Assembly: GCA_017303565.1 (NCBI GenBank) | Contig: JAFLCM010000003.1 | Coordinates: 1 to 23,743, forward strand | Source of the DNA: Planctomycetota bacterium | GTDB lineage: Bacteria > Planctomycetota > Phycisphaerae > Phycisphaerales > UBA1924 | Reading direction: 5' to 3' | DNA length: 23,743 nt | Shown here: piece by piece, positions 1 to 10,628 of the stretch | How the letters are laid out: each line of letters begins with the position of its first letter | Position numbering within the stretch: the first letter of the stretch is position 1 | Made by a program: the position numbers and the translations under genes | Notes under the pieces: generated by a model | Told to the model about the DNA's origin: nothing | The model's input: the letters and a program-made list of their open reading frames with translations, nothing else | The model's database searches: none

Positions 1-268
1 CTACTGGGGTGTCACCGCGACCAACGTCACCGGCAACCGCGCGTCCGACCCGGCCGCGTTCTCCTTCACCACCTTCGCCCCGCCGCCGACCTGCTTCGGC
101 GACCTGAACGGCGACAACGTCGTCAACACCGCCGACCTGACGCTGTTCCTGGGCGCCTTCGGCTCCAGCGTCACCCCCGGCGCGACCGGGGACCTCAACA
201 ACGACGGCGTGGTCAACACCGCCGACCTCACGCTGTTCCTCGGCGTGTTCGGCAGCGTCTGCCCGTAA
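1..268 (+). CDS. Secreted protein with C-terminal dockerin-like tag (3' fragment)
   Basis: This is the last 88 residues of a protein that begins outside the window; the reading frame starts at base 2 and ends at TAA 266-268. The first part (NVTGNRASDPAAFSFTTF) looks like the final strands of an Ig-like (Big_5 type) domain. After a proline linker (PPP) come a Cys and two near-identical EF-hand-like repeats of the form GDLNGDxxVNTADLxxFLGxFG, joined by SVTPGATGDLN, and the protein ends in Cys-Pro. Asp/Asn-rich loops of this type bind calcium in dockerin type I modules. The same tag and linker recur on the metallopeptidase at 465-2789. The function of the missing N-terminal part cannot be told. 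The tag is directly seen; surface attachment is inference. Confidence 0.85.
   Translation, partial: YWGVTATNVTGNRASDPAAFSFTTFAPPPTCFGDLNGDNVVNTADLTLFLGAFGSSVTPGATGDLNNDGVVNTADLTLFLGVFGSVCP
101..253 (+). repeat. Tandem dockerin-like coding repeat, period 90
   Basis: Two 63-base units (101-163 and 191-253) encode the two DLN-x-D-x-VNTADL-x-FLG-x-FG repeats. They differ mostly at third codon positions, so this is a coding duplication and not a mobile or regulatory repeat. Confidence 0.8.
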
Positions 269-294
269 GCGGGCGGAGCGTCTGAGTTCCCACG

Positions 295-323
295 AAGGCC
301 GCCCCACAACGGGCGGCCTTTTT
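295..323 (+). terminator. Rho-independent terminator after the tagged protein
   Basis: A perfect 10-bp stem (aaggccgccc at 295-304 with gggcggcctt at 311-320) with a 6-base loop is followed by a T run (319-323). It lies 27 bases after the stop codon at 268 and ends that transcript before the metallopeptidase gene. Confidence 0.9.
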
Positions 324-351
324 CATGCACGGTTCTCGGGCTGTTGGTTTC

Positions 352-364
352 GTGTCCCGGACAC
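352..364. promoter_or_regulatory. 13-bp palindrome upstream of the metallopeptidase gene
   Basis: GTGTCC-C-GGACAC is a perfect inverted repeat about 100 bases before the ATG at 465, in the only spacer between the terminator and that gene. It could be an operator. No convincing -10/-35 pair was found in 324-464, so this remains a weak call. Confidence 0.2.
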
Positions 365-464
365 CGAAAGTGGCCCCACGTCGGGCGTGCGAATCAGCGG
401 CGTTCGTGCGACACTTCATGGTTCTTCGCAGCCCCGCTGCTGCCCCGAAAGGCCCGATCAGCGC

Positions 465-2789
<2,325 letters not shown>

Positions 2790-2813
2790 ACGGTCGCCGG
2801 TGAGTCGACCAAA

Positions 2814-2837
2814 GGGTTGAGCGATCTCGCTCAGCCC
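2814..2837. terminator. Hairpin between convergent genes (weak bidirectional terminator)
   Basis: A 10-bp stem with one G-T wobble (gggttgagcg 2814-2823, cgctcagccc 2828-2837) and a 4-base loop lies between the metallopeptidase stop and the SET gene stop and overlaps the latter. The T tract on the minus strand is only three bases, so termination is plausible but not strong. Confidence 0.3.
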
Positions 2838-3439
2838 GCCTTGGCACTCACCCGCAGGCGCGGGGCGACGTTCACGCGAGTGCTCTGCATCGGCATCCGC
2901 CCCGCCGCCAGGGCCTTCAGCGCCTCGGGCTCGCCCACGAGTTCCCAGAGCGGCTGGGCCACAGTCGCCAAGCGGGGCAGGACCTCGCGGACGCTTCGGT
3001 CCCACTGCTCGGCCAGGTTGGACGCGTCCTCCGGACGCACGCGCCCGCGGCAGCGCGGGCTCCCGCACAGGCAGTCGAAGGCGTGGTCGATGTTCAGCGT
3101 GCCGTAGTCGTCGGTGAGCTGCTCACCCGCGCGGATGTCGCGGACGGCGACCTCGACGTCGAACCCGCCGGGCGACAGGCAGTTGGCGTCGCAGCAGTGG
3201 TTGACGAACCGGGCGTGGTCCCAGCACAGGATGAGTTTCCCGCGGCGGTCGGTGAAGGAGTACTTGTCCATCACCGCGCGGAGCATCGGGCTCATGGCCT
3301 CGAGGGCGCTGGGCGGGAACACCTGGTCGAGCGCGTCGAGCGCCCAGGTGACGGTGCCTGCGGGGATGTCGCGTGTCGCGAAGACGCCGTAGCCGATGGA
3401 CTCGGAGACGAAACGCAGTTCGGTATGGGGATGAAACAT
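2831..3439 (-). CDS. SET-domain protein (predicted lysine methyltransferase)
   Basis: The 202-residue protein has the SET core in order: GYGVFA (16-21, AdoMet-binding loop), FVNHCCDANC (78-87, the NHS/C pseudoknot strand), GEQLTDDYG (105-113, catalytic Tyr112), then a post-SET-like cysteine cluster CLCGSPRC (123-130). A roughly 70-residue helical tail has no recognised domain. SET proteins transfer methyl groups from AdoMet to protein lysines; in bacteria the targets are mostly unknown. The frame stays open upstream to 3727, but the sequence there is not protein-like and MFHPHTELRF is where homology-like sequence begins. No Shine-Dalgarno is seen. It is divergent from the Na/Pi transporter. 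Activity is family knowledge; the target is unknown. Confidence 0.85.
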   Translation of the reverse strand: MFHPHTELRFVSESIGYGVFATRDIPAGTVTWALDALDQVFPPSALEAMSPMLRAVMDKYSFTDRRGKLILCWDHARFVNHCCDANCLSPGGFDVEVAVRDIRAGEQLTDDYGTLNIDHAFDCLCGSPRCRGRVRPEDASNLAEQWDRSVREVLPRLATVAQPLWELVGEPEALKALAAGRMPMQSTRVNVAPRLRVSAKAG

Positions 3440-3761
3440 GGCGGCGCTGCCGCGCCCTCCGTGACCGGCGACGGTTCCCCTGCCGAAGGGCCGTCCGCCA
3501 ACTGAGTTCAGGCCGCGGGCCCGCAATCGCGGATCGACGGCTTCCGTTCCCGGCCTGAATCGCGGGAAAAGGTATCGGCGATCGCCTTCTTCGACGCGAC
3601 AATCGCCCGGTTTCGCACTTTTGGCCTTTGGGTTCAGGTGGCGTGGGGAGAACTTCGCCCCCGGGCACCGCTCCCTCGCCGAGCCGCCGAACGGCCGGCC
3701 CGCAAAGCCCGAGCACGCCCGTCCCACCGCACCCGACCCGAACGCATTGTGAAGATTTCAT

Positions 3762-3789
3762 TTGATTTTGCCCGATCCCGACGTACCCT
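3762..3789 (+). promoter_or_regulatory. Possible sigma-70-like promoter for the Na/Pi transporter gene
   Basis: TTGATT (3762-3767), a 16-base spacer and TACCCT (3784-3789) lie in an AT-richer patch 76 bases before the ATG at 3865. The rest of the 425-base divergent spacer (3440-3864) shows no gene or RNA that I can support. No good promoter for the SET gene was found there. Confidence 0.3.
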
Positions 3790-3864
3790 GACTGTTCGGG
3801 GACGCCTCCAACCCGCTGTGGACACCGGGGTTGCGCGATCCATTCTCTTCGGAGCCTTTCGGAC

Positions 3865-5508
3865 ATGTGGACCCTGGCCGACGCCGCCGGCGGCGTGGCA
3901 CTCCTGATCTTCGGCGTCCGCTTCCTGCGCAAGGGGCTGGACCGGCTTCTCGGCGACCGCGTGGAGACGTGGCTGTCCCGCCTCGCGGGCGGCGCCTTCC
4001 GGGCGTCGTGCTTCGGCCTGCTCATGGGCCTCGCGGTCCCGTCCAGCACCACCCTCAGCCTGCTGACCGTCGCGCAGGTCCGCCAGCGTCGCCTGAGCAT
4101 GAAGCAGTCGCTGGCGCTGCTGCTCGGCTCATCGGTCGGCATCACGCTGCTGGTGTATCTCGTCGCGTTCAACTTCCACAGCCACGCCTCGTTGCCGTTG
4201 GTCCTTGGCGTGGGCATGTTCCTGGGTCTCCGGCGCGAGCGGCTCCGCGGCGTGGGGCAGATCGTCCTCTCGCTCGGCTTCATCCTGATGGGCGCCGGGC
4301 TGCTGAAATCCGCCGCCGCGGTCGCCTCCACGTGGCCCGACCTGGGGACGCTGGCGGGGGTGTTCAGCAAGTACCCCTGGCTGGCGGCCCTGTTCGGGGC
4401 CGCGGTGACGGTGCTGCTGCAGTCGAGCACGGCGACGGTCGCGGCGACGATGTCCCTGAGCGTCCTGATGCACCCGGCGCTGGCGATGCCCGTGCTCATC
4501 GGGGCCAACGTCGGCATCTCGCTCACGACGCTGATCGTCGGCTGGACCGACCGCGACGCGCGGGCGCTGGGGTGGGGGCTCGTCCTGCTCCGCGGGGCGG
4601 TCGGTGCGGTGCTGCTGCTGGCGCTCGACATGTTCGGCCTGCCGGGCTGGCTCTCGGGGGCTGATCTTTCCAGATCGCTGGCGCTCTCGCACACCGGCTT
4701 CAACGTGATCTCGATGTTCATGGGCCTCATCGTGATCACCCCGTTGGTGGCTCTCTGCGCGGCGATGGTCCCCGCTTCGGGCGACCGCGAGGAGGACCAG
4801 CATCGGGCCGTGTACCTCGACCCGCGCTGGGGCGACGAGCCTCAGGTGGCGCTGAGCCAGAGCAAGCGCGAGATCGCCCGCATGGCGGCGCAGGTGACAC
4901 GCATGCTGCAGGCGTTCTGGAAGGCGCTCAAGAGCGGCGACGAGGCCGCCGCCCGCTCACTCGGCCACCACGACGACCTGGTCGACCGTCTGAACCGCGC
5001 GGTGAAGGTCTTCCTCACCCGCGACCTGGCGGAGGGGCTTTCGGAGCGCCAGGACGCCGCCCGGGTGGCGCAGCTGCGGTTCCTGTCGGCCCTCGAAACC
5101 GTGGGCGACATCATCGAGGGCGACCTCGCCGACATCGCCATCAAGAAGACCACCCGCGGGCTCGATTTCACGCCCGAGGGCTGGGGCGAACTGGAGCGCT
5201 TCTACGGGCAGGTGGCGGAGAACCTCGAGATCGCCACCGCCGCCTTCGTCGAGAACGACGCGGGCCTGGCGCGGAAACTCCTCCGCCACGAGGAATCGAT
5301 CAACTCGCAGGAGCAGCGCCTGGCCCTCAGCCACTTCGGGCGTCTCCAGAACGGCCAGCGCCGCGCCATGGACACCACCGACCTGCACCTCGAACTGCTC
5401 ATCCACCTCAAGCACATCAACCACCTTCTGACCGGGGTGGCCTACGGCGTGCTTGAGACGGTTGAAGCGCAGAACCGCCCCGACCGCCCGTCGCTCGCCG
5501 CCGGGTGA
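3865..5508 (+). CDS. Na/Pi-cotransporter-family membrane protein with PhoU-like domain
   Basis: The 547-residue protein has about 300 residues of hydrophobic segments forming two inverted Na/Pi-cotransporter repeats, followed by a hydrophilic helical PhoU-like region (about 340-530). The second repeat carries the family QSS motif (QSSTATVA, 186-193) and GANVGISLTT (213-222). The matching position in the first repeat reads PSSTT (59-63), with GSSVGITL (88-95) after it. The family imports phosphate (or moves a related anion) with sodium, and the PhoU-like tail probably senses or gates. The ATG at 3865 places the first membrane segment immediately. Its stop is one base from the stop of carB on the other strand. 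Family is firm; transported ion and direction are inferred. Confidence 0.88.
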   Translation: MWTLADAAGGVALLIFGVRFLRKGLDRLLGDRVETWLSRLAGGAFRASCFGLLMGLAVPSSTTLSLLTVAQVRQRRLSMKQSLALLLGSSVGITLLVYLVAFNFHSHASLPLVLGVGMFLGLRRERLRGVGQIVLSLGFILMGAGLLKSAAAVASTWPDLGTLAGVFSKYPWLAALFGAAVTVLLQSSTATVAATMSLSVLMHPALAMPVLIGANVGISLTTLIVGWTDRDARALGWGLVLLRGAVGAVLLLALDMFGLPGWLSGADLSRSLALSHTGFNVISMFMGLIVITPLVALCAAMVPASGDREEDQHRAVYLDPRWGDEPQVALSQSKREIARMAAQVTRMLQAFWKALKSGDEAAARSLGHHDDLVDRLNRAVKVFLTRDLAEGLSERQDAARVAQLRFLSALETVGDIIEGDLADIAIKKTTRGLDFTPEGWGELERFYGQVAENLEIATAAFVENDAGLARKLLRHEESINSQEQRLALSHFGRLQNGQRRAMDTTDLHLELLIHLKHINHLLTGVAYGVLETVEAQNRPDRPSLAAG

Positions 5509-5509
5509 T

Positions 5510-8500
5510 TCAGGCGTGCGTGTACTCGCTCCACGGCTTGATCTTCAACTCCTTGGCCTTCAGGCGTGAGATCGCCTCGATGAACCGGGCCGCGATCTGG
5601 CGGTTGGTGATCAAGGGGACGTTGTAGTCCACCGCGGCGCGCCGGATCATGTAGCCGTTGGTCAGTTCCTCGCTCTTGTTGTTCTTGGGGATGTTGATGA
5701 CGAGGTCCACCTTGCGCCCGCGGAGCACGTCCATGCAGTTGGGCTGCGCCTCGCTCAGGGGCCATTCCAGCCGGGTCACGCCGATCCCGGCCTCGGTGAG
5801 GAACTTCGCGGTGCCGTTGGTGGCGTACATCTTCACGCCCATGCCCTGCAGCTGGCGGACGCTCTCCAGCAGTTCGGCCTTGCTGTCGACGCTGCCCAGG
5901 CTGAGCAGCACGCTGCGGACGGGCAGGCGGTAGCCGACGCTGAGCAGGGCCTTCAGGAACGCCTCGGAGAAGTCGTCGCCGATGCAGCCCACCTCGCCGG
6001 TCGAGGCCATCTCGACGCCCAGGGTGGGGTCGGCGCCGTCGAGGCGGGTGAAACTGAACTGCGGGGCCTTCACGCCCACGTGGTTGAGGTCGAAGACGCT
6101 CTTGTCGGGCTTCTCGAAGTGCGCGCCGGCGATGATCCGCGTCGCGAGTTCGATGAAGTTGGTCTTGATGACCTTCGACACGAACGGGAACGACCGCGAG
6201 GCCCGCAGGTTGCACTCGATCACCTGCACCTGGTTGTTCTTGGCGATGAACTGGATGTTGAACGGGCCGTTGATGTGCAGGCGCTCCGCGATCCGGCGCG
6301 CCACCGCCCGGATCTGGCGGGTGGTCTCCAGGTACATCCGCTGCGCCGGGAACACCAGCGTCGCGTCGCCCGAGTGGACGCCCGCGTTCTCGACGTGCTC
6401 GCTGATCGCGTAGACGACGATCTCGCCGTCCCTCGCCACGCCGTCGAACTCGATCTCCTTGGCGTTCTCGATGAACTTGCTGACGACGGTCGGGTGCTCG
6501 GGGCTGACGCGGGCGGCCCGTTGCAGGTAGCGGGTGAGTTCCTCGTCCCCGGTGGCGACGGCCATCGCCGCGCCGCTGAGCACGTACGACGGACGGATGA
6601 GCACGGGGTACCCCACTTCGCGGGCGAAGGCCAGCGAATCCTCCAAGGAGCGTGCCTCGGTCCAGCGCGGCTGGTCCACGTCGAGCTCGTCGAGCAGTTT
6701 CGAGAACTTGTGGCGGTCCTCCGCGAGGTCGATCGACTCGGGCGAGGTTCCCAGCACCTTCACGCCCGCCTTGTGCAGCTTGAGCGCCACGTTGTTGGGG
6801 ATCTGCCCGCCCATGCTCACGACCACGCCAAGCGGCCGGAACTTGTCGACGACCTCCAGTACGGTCTCGATCGAGATCTCGTCGAAGACCAGCCGGTCCG
6901 AGACGTCGTAGTCGGTGCTGACGGTCTCGGGGTTGTAGTTGAGCATGATGGTGCGGTAGCCGAGGGCCTTGAGCGTCTGCACCGCGTTGACGCAGCACCA
7001 GTCGAACTCGACGGAGCAGCCGATGCGGTACGCGCCCGAGCCGAGGACCAGCACGCTGTTGTCGACCGGCAGCGCCGTGTCGTCGTGCACGCCGTGGTAG
7101 GTCAGGTAGAGGTAGTTGGTCAGCGCCGGGAACTCGGCGCCCAGCGTGTCGATGGTGCGGAGCACGGGGCGGATGCCGGCCTCGTGGCGGCGGCGGCGCA
7201 CGCCCTCGACGCTCTCGCCCGTCAGGCGCGACACCTGCTTGTCGGAGAACCCGGAGCGCTTGGCCTCCAGCAGCAGGTCACGCCCCAGCCCGCCCGAGCC
7301 CGCGGCCTTCACGCGCGACTCGATCTCGACGACGTGGGCCACCTTGTGCAGGAACCACTCGTCGATGTGCGTGAGTTCATGGACGCGCTCGACGCTGTAG
7401 CCGCGCTGCAGCGCCTCGACCACGCTGAACAGCCGCTCCTCCGTCGGCTCCGCCAGGTCCTTGTCGAGGTCGCTCGACTGGTAGGGCTCGTTGGCGACCA
7501 GCCCGTGACGCCCGATGTCGAGCATGCGGACCGCCTTCTGGATCGCCTCCTCGAAGGTGCGCCCGATGGCCATCACCTCGCCCACGGACTTCATCGCCGA
7601 GCCGATTTTCCGCGAAACGCCCCGGAACTTCTTCAGGTCCCACCGGGGCATCTTCACCACGATGTAGTCGAGCGCCGGCTCGAAGAACGCCTTGGTGACC
7701 TTGGTGATCGAGTTCGGGAGCTCGTGCATCCCGTAGCCGAGCGCCAGTTTCGCCGCCACGTACGCCAGCGGGTAGCCCGTCGCCTTGCTGGCGAGGGCCG
7801 AGGAGCGCGACAGGCGGGCATTCACCTCGATGACGCGGTAGTCCTCGCTCTCGGGGTGCAGCGCGTACTGGATGTTGCACTCGCCGACCACGCCCAGGTG
7901 CCGGATGGTCTTGATGGCGATCTCGCGGAGCTTGTGGTACTCGCTGTTGCTGAGGGTCTGCGAGGGCGCGACGACGATCGACTCCCCGGTGTGGATGCCC
8001 AGGGGGTCGAAGTTCTCCATGTTGCAGACGGTCACGCAGTTGTCGTGACGGTCGCGAACCACCTCGTACTCGACTTCCTTCCAGCCCGTGAGGTACTCCT
8101 CGACAAGGATCTGGTTGGTGTACGAGAGCGCCCGCCCGGCGAGTTGCCGCAGCGCCGCCTCGTCGCGGCACAGCCCCGACCCCAGCCCGCCCAGCGCGAA
8201 CGCGATCCGCACCATCACCGGGAAACCGATCTCCTTCGCGAACGCCACCGCCTCCTCGACATCGCCGACGGCCTTGCTGACCGGCGTCTTCACCCCGATC
8301 TCGGCCAGGCGCTGCTTGAAAAGGTCGCGGTCCTCGGTGTCGCGGATCGTGCTGACCGGCGTGCCCAGCACCCGCACGCCGTGCTTCGCCAGCACGCCGG
8401 ACTCCTCGAGCCGCAGGCCGCAGTTGAGCGCCGTCTGACCACCGAACGACAGCAGCAGCCCGTCGGGCTTCTCCTCTTCGATCACCTGCTCGACAAACTC

Positions 8501-8704
8501 GGGCGTCACCGGCAGGAAGTACACCTGGTCGGCGAGATGGTCGCTCGTCTGGATCGTGGCGATGTTCGGGTTGATGAGCACCGTGCGGATGCCCTCTTCC
8601 TTCAACGCCTTGATCGCCTGCGAGCCGGAGTAGTCGAACTCCCCCGCCTCACCGATTTTGAGGGCGGACGAGCCGAGGATGAGGACCTTGGTGGGCTTGT
8701 TCAT
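5510..8704 (-). CDS. carB: Carbamoyl-phosphate synthase large subunit
   Basis: The 1064-residue synthetase subunit makes carbamoyl phosphate from bicarbonate, ammonia and two ATP. It has the expected order: ATP-grasp half 1 (GEAGEFDYSG near 18-27, FALGGLGSG 169-177, EVNARLSRSS 293-302), an oligomerisation region, ATP-grasp half 2 (RPSYVLSGAAM, HVENAGVHSGD, ECNLRASRSFPF), and a C-terminal MGS-like allosteric domain (KMYATNGTAKFL, INIPKN). The length matches the family (about 1070). The signature loops are the CAD/CPS1 versions and not those of E. coli CarB. The start at MNKPTKVLIL was chosen because the 19 upstream residues are a low-complexity His/Asp/Thr stretch. It is the last gene of pyrF-pyrE-carA-carB, 101 bases after carA. 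No terminator is seen at its end. Confidence 0.97.
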   Translation of the reverse strand: MNKPTKVLILGSSALKIGEAGEFDYSGSQAIKALKEEGIRTVLINPNIATIQTSDHLADQVYFLPVTPEFVEQVIEEEKPDGLLLSFGGQTALNCGLRLEESGVLAKHGVRVLGTPVSTIRDTEDRDLFKQRLAEIGVKTPVSKAVGDVEEAVAFAKEIGFPVMVRIAFALGGLGSGLCRDEAALRQLAGRALSYTNQILVEEYLTGWKEVEYEVVRDRHDNCVTVCNMENFDPLGIHTGESIVVAPSQTLSNSEYHKLREIAIKTIRHLGVVGECNIQYALHPESEDYRVIEVNARLSRSSALASKATGYPLAYVAAKLALGYGMHELPNSITKVTKAFFEPALDYIVVKMPRWDLKKFRGVSRKIGSAMKSVGEVMAIGRTFEEAIQKAVRMLDIGRHGLVANEPYQSSDLDKDLAEPTEERLFSVVEALQRGYSVERVHELTHIDEWFLHKVAHVVEIESRVKAAGSGGLGRDLLLEAKRSGFSDKQVSRLTGESVEGVRRRRHEAGIRPVLRTIDTLGAEFPALTNYLYLTYHGVHDDTALPVDNSVLVLGSGAYRIGCSVEFDWCCVNAVQTLKALGYRTIMLNYNPETVSTDYDVSDRLVFDEISIETVLEVVDKFRPLGVVVSMGGQIPNNVALKLHKAGVKVLGTSPESIDLAEDRHKFSKLLDELDVDQPRWTEARSLEDSLAFAREVGYPVLIRPSYVLSGAAMAVATGDEELTRYLQRAARVSPEHPTVVSKFIENAKEIEFDGVARDGEIVVYAISEHVENAGVHSGDATLVFPAQRMYLETTRQIRAVARRIAERLHINGPFNIQFIAKNNQVQVIECNLRASRSFPFVSKVIKTNFIELATRIIAGAHFEKPDKSVFDLNHVGVKAPQFSFTRLDGADPTLGVEMASTGEVGCIGDDFSEAFLKALLSVGYRLPVRSVLLSLGSVDSKAELLESVRQLQGMGVKMYATNGTAKFLTEAGIGVTRLEWPLSEAQPNCMDVLRGRKVDLVINIPKNNKSEELTNGYMIRRAAVDYNVPLITNRQIAARFIEAISRLKAKELKIKPWSEYTHA

Positions 8705-8775
8705 GGAAGTGGTCGAGTGGTGGTCGTGGTCGTGTGGCCGCGTGCGAGGTGGATGGTCCAAACCCGGTTTCTGGT

Positions 8776-8800
8776 CCCCGGTCCCTGGTGCCCGCCCCCC
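8776..8800 (-). other. G-quadruplex-like motif in the carA-carB gap
   Basis: On the minus (mRNA) strand, four G runs (G6, G3, G3, G4) are separated by loops of 1, 5 and 3 bases, which fits the canonical G3+N1-7 pattern, and a fifth GGG follows at 8763-8765. It starts 5 bases after the carA stop codon. The rest of the 101-base gap is a low-complexity GACCAC-like stretch running up to the carB ATG. Folding is not demonstrated. Confidence 0.45.
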
Positions 8801-8805
8801 GGTGC

Positions 8806-10005
8806 CTACCTCAGCATCGAGATGAACTCATCGAACAGGTACGCGGTGTCGGTCGGCCCCGGCGTGGCCTCGGGGTGGAACTGCACGCTGCGGAACGGGC
8901 CCCAGTTGTGGCGAACGCCCTCGCTGGTCCCGTCGTTGAGGTTGCTGAACCACGGGCGCCAGTCGCGCGGCAGCGAGTCGGTATCGACCGCGAACCCGTG
9001 GTTCTGGCTCGTCAGCACGCAGCGGCTGGTGCCGATCTCGATGCACGGCTGGTTCTGCGAGCGGTGCCCGTACTTCAGCTTGTACGTCTTCGCCCCGATC
9101 GCCAGCGCCAGCAACTGGTGCCCCAGGCAGATGCCGAAGGTCGGCACGCCGCGCTCGATGGTGCGGCGGACCTGCTCGATCGCCGTCTTGTACATCGTCG
9201 GGTCGCCGGGGCCGTTGCTGACCATCAGCCCGTCGAACTTCTCCTGCGAGACGTCGGCGTCGTAGGGCACGCGGAGCACCTCGACGCCACGCCGCAGGAA
9301 CGACCGGATGATGTTGTACTTCGCGCCGCAGTCGATCAGGCACACGCGCCGCCCCGTGGCGGGCGCGCCGACGCCAGCGACCGGCTTGTACACCCGCGGC
9401 GCATCGACCGTCACCAGCTTGCCCAGGTCTTCCTTGTTGGGGTCTCGGTCGGCGACGTCCACGCCCCCCACCACGATCTTCCCCAGCATCGTCCCGCGCT
9501 CGCGGAGGTGCTGCGTGAGCGTGCGGGTGTCGATTCCGGTGATCCCCGGCACGCCCTGCTCGTCCAGCCAGTCGTGCAGGGATCGGGCGGCGTCCCAGTG
9601 GCTGTAGCGCTCGGAGTAGTCGCTGACGACCAGCCCGGCCGCGTGGATCTTCCACGACTCGAACACCGCGCTCAGCCCGCCGCCCCACACGTCCTCTCGC
9701 TCGGCGGGCACGCCGTAGTTGCCCACCAGCGGGAACGTGCAGGCGACGACCTGCCCGCAAAACGACGGGTCGGTCAGCGTCTCGGGGTAGCCCACCATGC
9801 CGGTGGTGAAGACCACCTCGCCGGCGCTGGAGCGCGTGGAGCCGAATCCGCGGCCCTCGAAGCGCGTGCCGTCACTGAGCACCAGCGCCGCGGGCGGGGC
9901 CTTCTCGCGCGTCCACGCGGCGCGGGCGTTGGCTTCCACTCGCACGGGCTGCTTCACGGCGGGCCCTTTCGGGGCGGCGGTTGTCATCGGCATTGACTCC
10001 TTCAT
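8806..10005 (-). CDS. carA: Carbamoyl-phosphate synthase small (glutaminase) subunit
   Basis: The 399-residue subunit releases ammonia from glutamine for CarB. An N-terminal CPSase small-chain domain (LVLSDGTRFEGRGFG from about 41; GMVGYPETLTDPSF 69-82) is followed by a class I glutamine amidotransferase domain with nucleophile Cys293 in GICLGHQ and His377/Glu379 in FHPEA. The ATG at 10005 overlaps the pyrE stop as ATGA, which suggests translational coupling; ATGs at 10014, 9993 and 9987 are alternatives. It carries a roughly 35-residue N-terminal extension before the conserved domain. The stretch SRCVLTSQNHGFAVDTDSLP resembles animal CAD more than E. coli CarA. Function is not in doubt. Confidence 0.97.
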   Translation of the reverse strand: MKESMPMTTAAPKGPAVKQPVRVEANARAAWTREKAPPAALVLSDGTRFEGRGFGSTRSSAGEVVFTTGMVGYPETLTDPSFCGQVVACTFPLVGNYGVPAEREDVWGGGLSAVFESWKIHAAGLVVSDYSERYSHWDAARSLHDWLDEQGVPGITGIDTRTLTQHLRERGTMLGKIVVGGVDVADRDPNKEDLGKLVTVDAPRVYKPVAGVGAPATGRRVCLIDCGAKYNIIRSFLRRGVEVLRVPYDADVSQEKFDGLMVSNGPGDPTMYKTAIEQVRRTIERGVPTFGICLGHQLLALAIGAKTYKLKYGHRSQNQPCIEIGTSRCVLTSQNHGFAVDTDSLPRDWRPWFSNLNDGTSEGVRHNWGPFRSVQFHPEATPGPTDTAYLFDEFISMLR

Positions 10006-10628
10006 CGCGACCATCCGGCGGCTCCCGCGATCGCGCGGCTGCCCGGCTTGACGGCGGACGAACCCGCCTTGCACATCGGGCACGATCCTTGCTCGAAAGT
10101 TTCAAAGTCCAGTTTCACCAGCGAGAAGAACGGCTGCTCCGGCCTGAACTTCCCGCGGCTGCGGTCCGCGACCGCGGCGAACGCCGCGACCACGCCGCCC
10201 GACGCCTCGACGAGCGGCACGAGTTCCATCACGCTGCCACCGGTGGTCACCACGTCCTCGGCCAGCAGCACCCGCTCCCCCGGCTTGATCTCGAAGCCGC
10301 GCCGCAGCTCGAACGCCTGGCCCGTCTGCCGCTCGGCGAAGAGCGACCGCACCGCCGCCCGCCGCGCGTTCCCGAGCGCCCGGGCCACCTCGTAGCCCCA
10401 CAGAACGCCCCCCAGCGCCGGCGCAAGCACGACGTCCACCGACAGGGTCGGCGGCAGCGTCGACACCAGCATCGCCGCCATCTTCGCCGCCACGCCGGGG
10501 TGCTCGAAGAGCGCGGCGCACTGGCAGTACTTGCCCGAGTGCAGCCCCGACGACAACAGGAAGTGCCCGGTCTTCACCGCGCCGGTCTCTTCGAGCAGCC
10601 GCACCGCTTCCGTTTGCGTGTCAGGCAT
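10002..10628 (-). CDS. pyrE: Orotate phosphoribosyltransferase
   Basis: The 208-residue enzyme joins orotate to PRPP to form OMP. The PRPP-binding signature is at 121-132 (LLAEDVVTTGGS), with the orotate/PRPP loop region SGLHSGKYCQCAAL near 27-40. The C-terminal part carries a CPMC pair (183-186), as in the longer bacterial PyrE subgroup. The first 8 bases overlap the end of pyrF, and its stop overlaps the carA ATG, so pyrF, pyrE and carA form one tightly coupled unit. Confidence 0.96.
   Translation of the reverse strand: MPDTQTEAVRLLEETGAVKTGHFLLSSGLHSGKYCQCAALFEHPGVAAKMAAMLVSTLPPTLSVDVVLAPALGGVLWGYEVARALGNARRAAVRSLFAERQTGQAFELRRGFEIKPGERVLLAEDVVTTGGSVMELVPLVEASGGVVAAFAAVADRSRGKFRPEQPFFSLVKLDFETFEQGSCPMCKAGSSAVKPGSRAIAGAAGWSR

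Noticed and set aside
3440..3727. Upstream extension of the SET-domain gene
   Set aside because: The frame is open but the translated part is Arg/Gly/Pro-rich without family resemblance, and conserved SET sequence begins right after the ATG at 3439.
6080..9265. 1061-codon plus-strand frame opposite carB/carA
   Set aside because: Composition is Arg/Val/Asp/Leu-rich without motifs, while the minus strand carries two clearly conserved enzymes.
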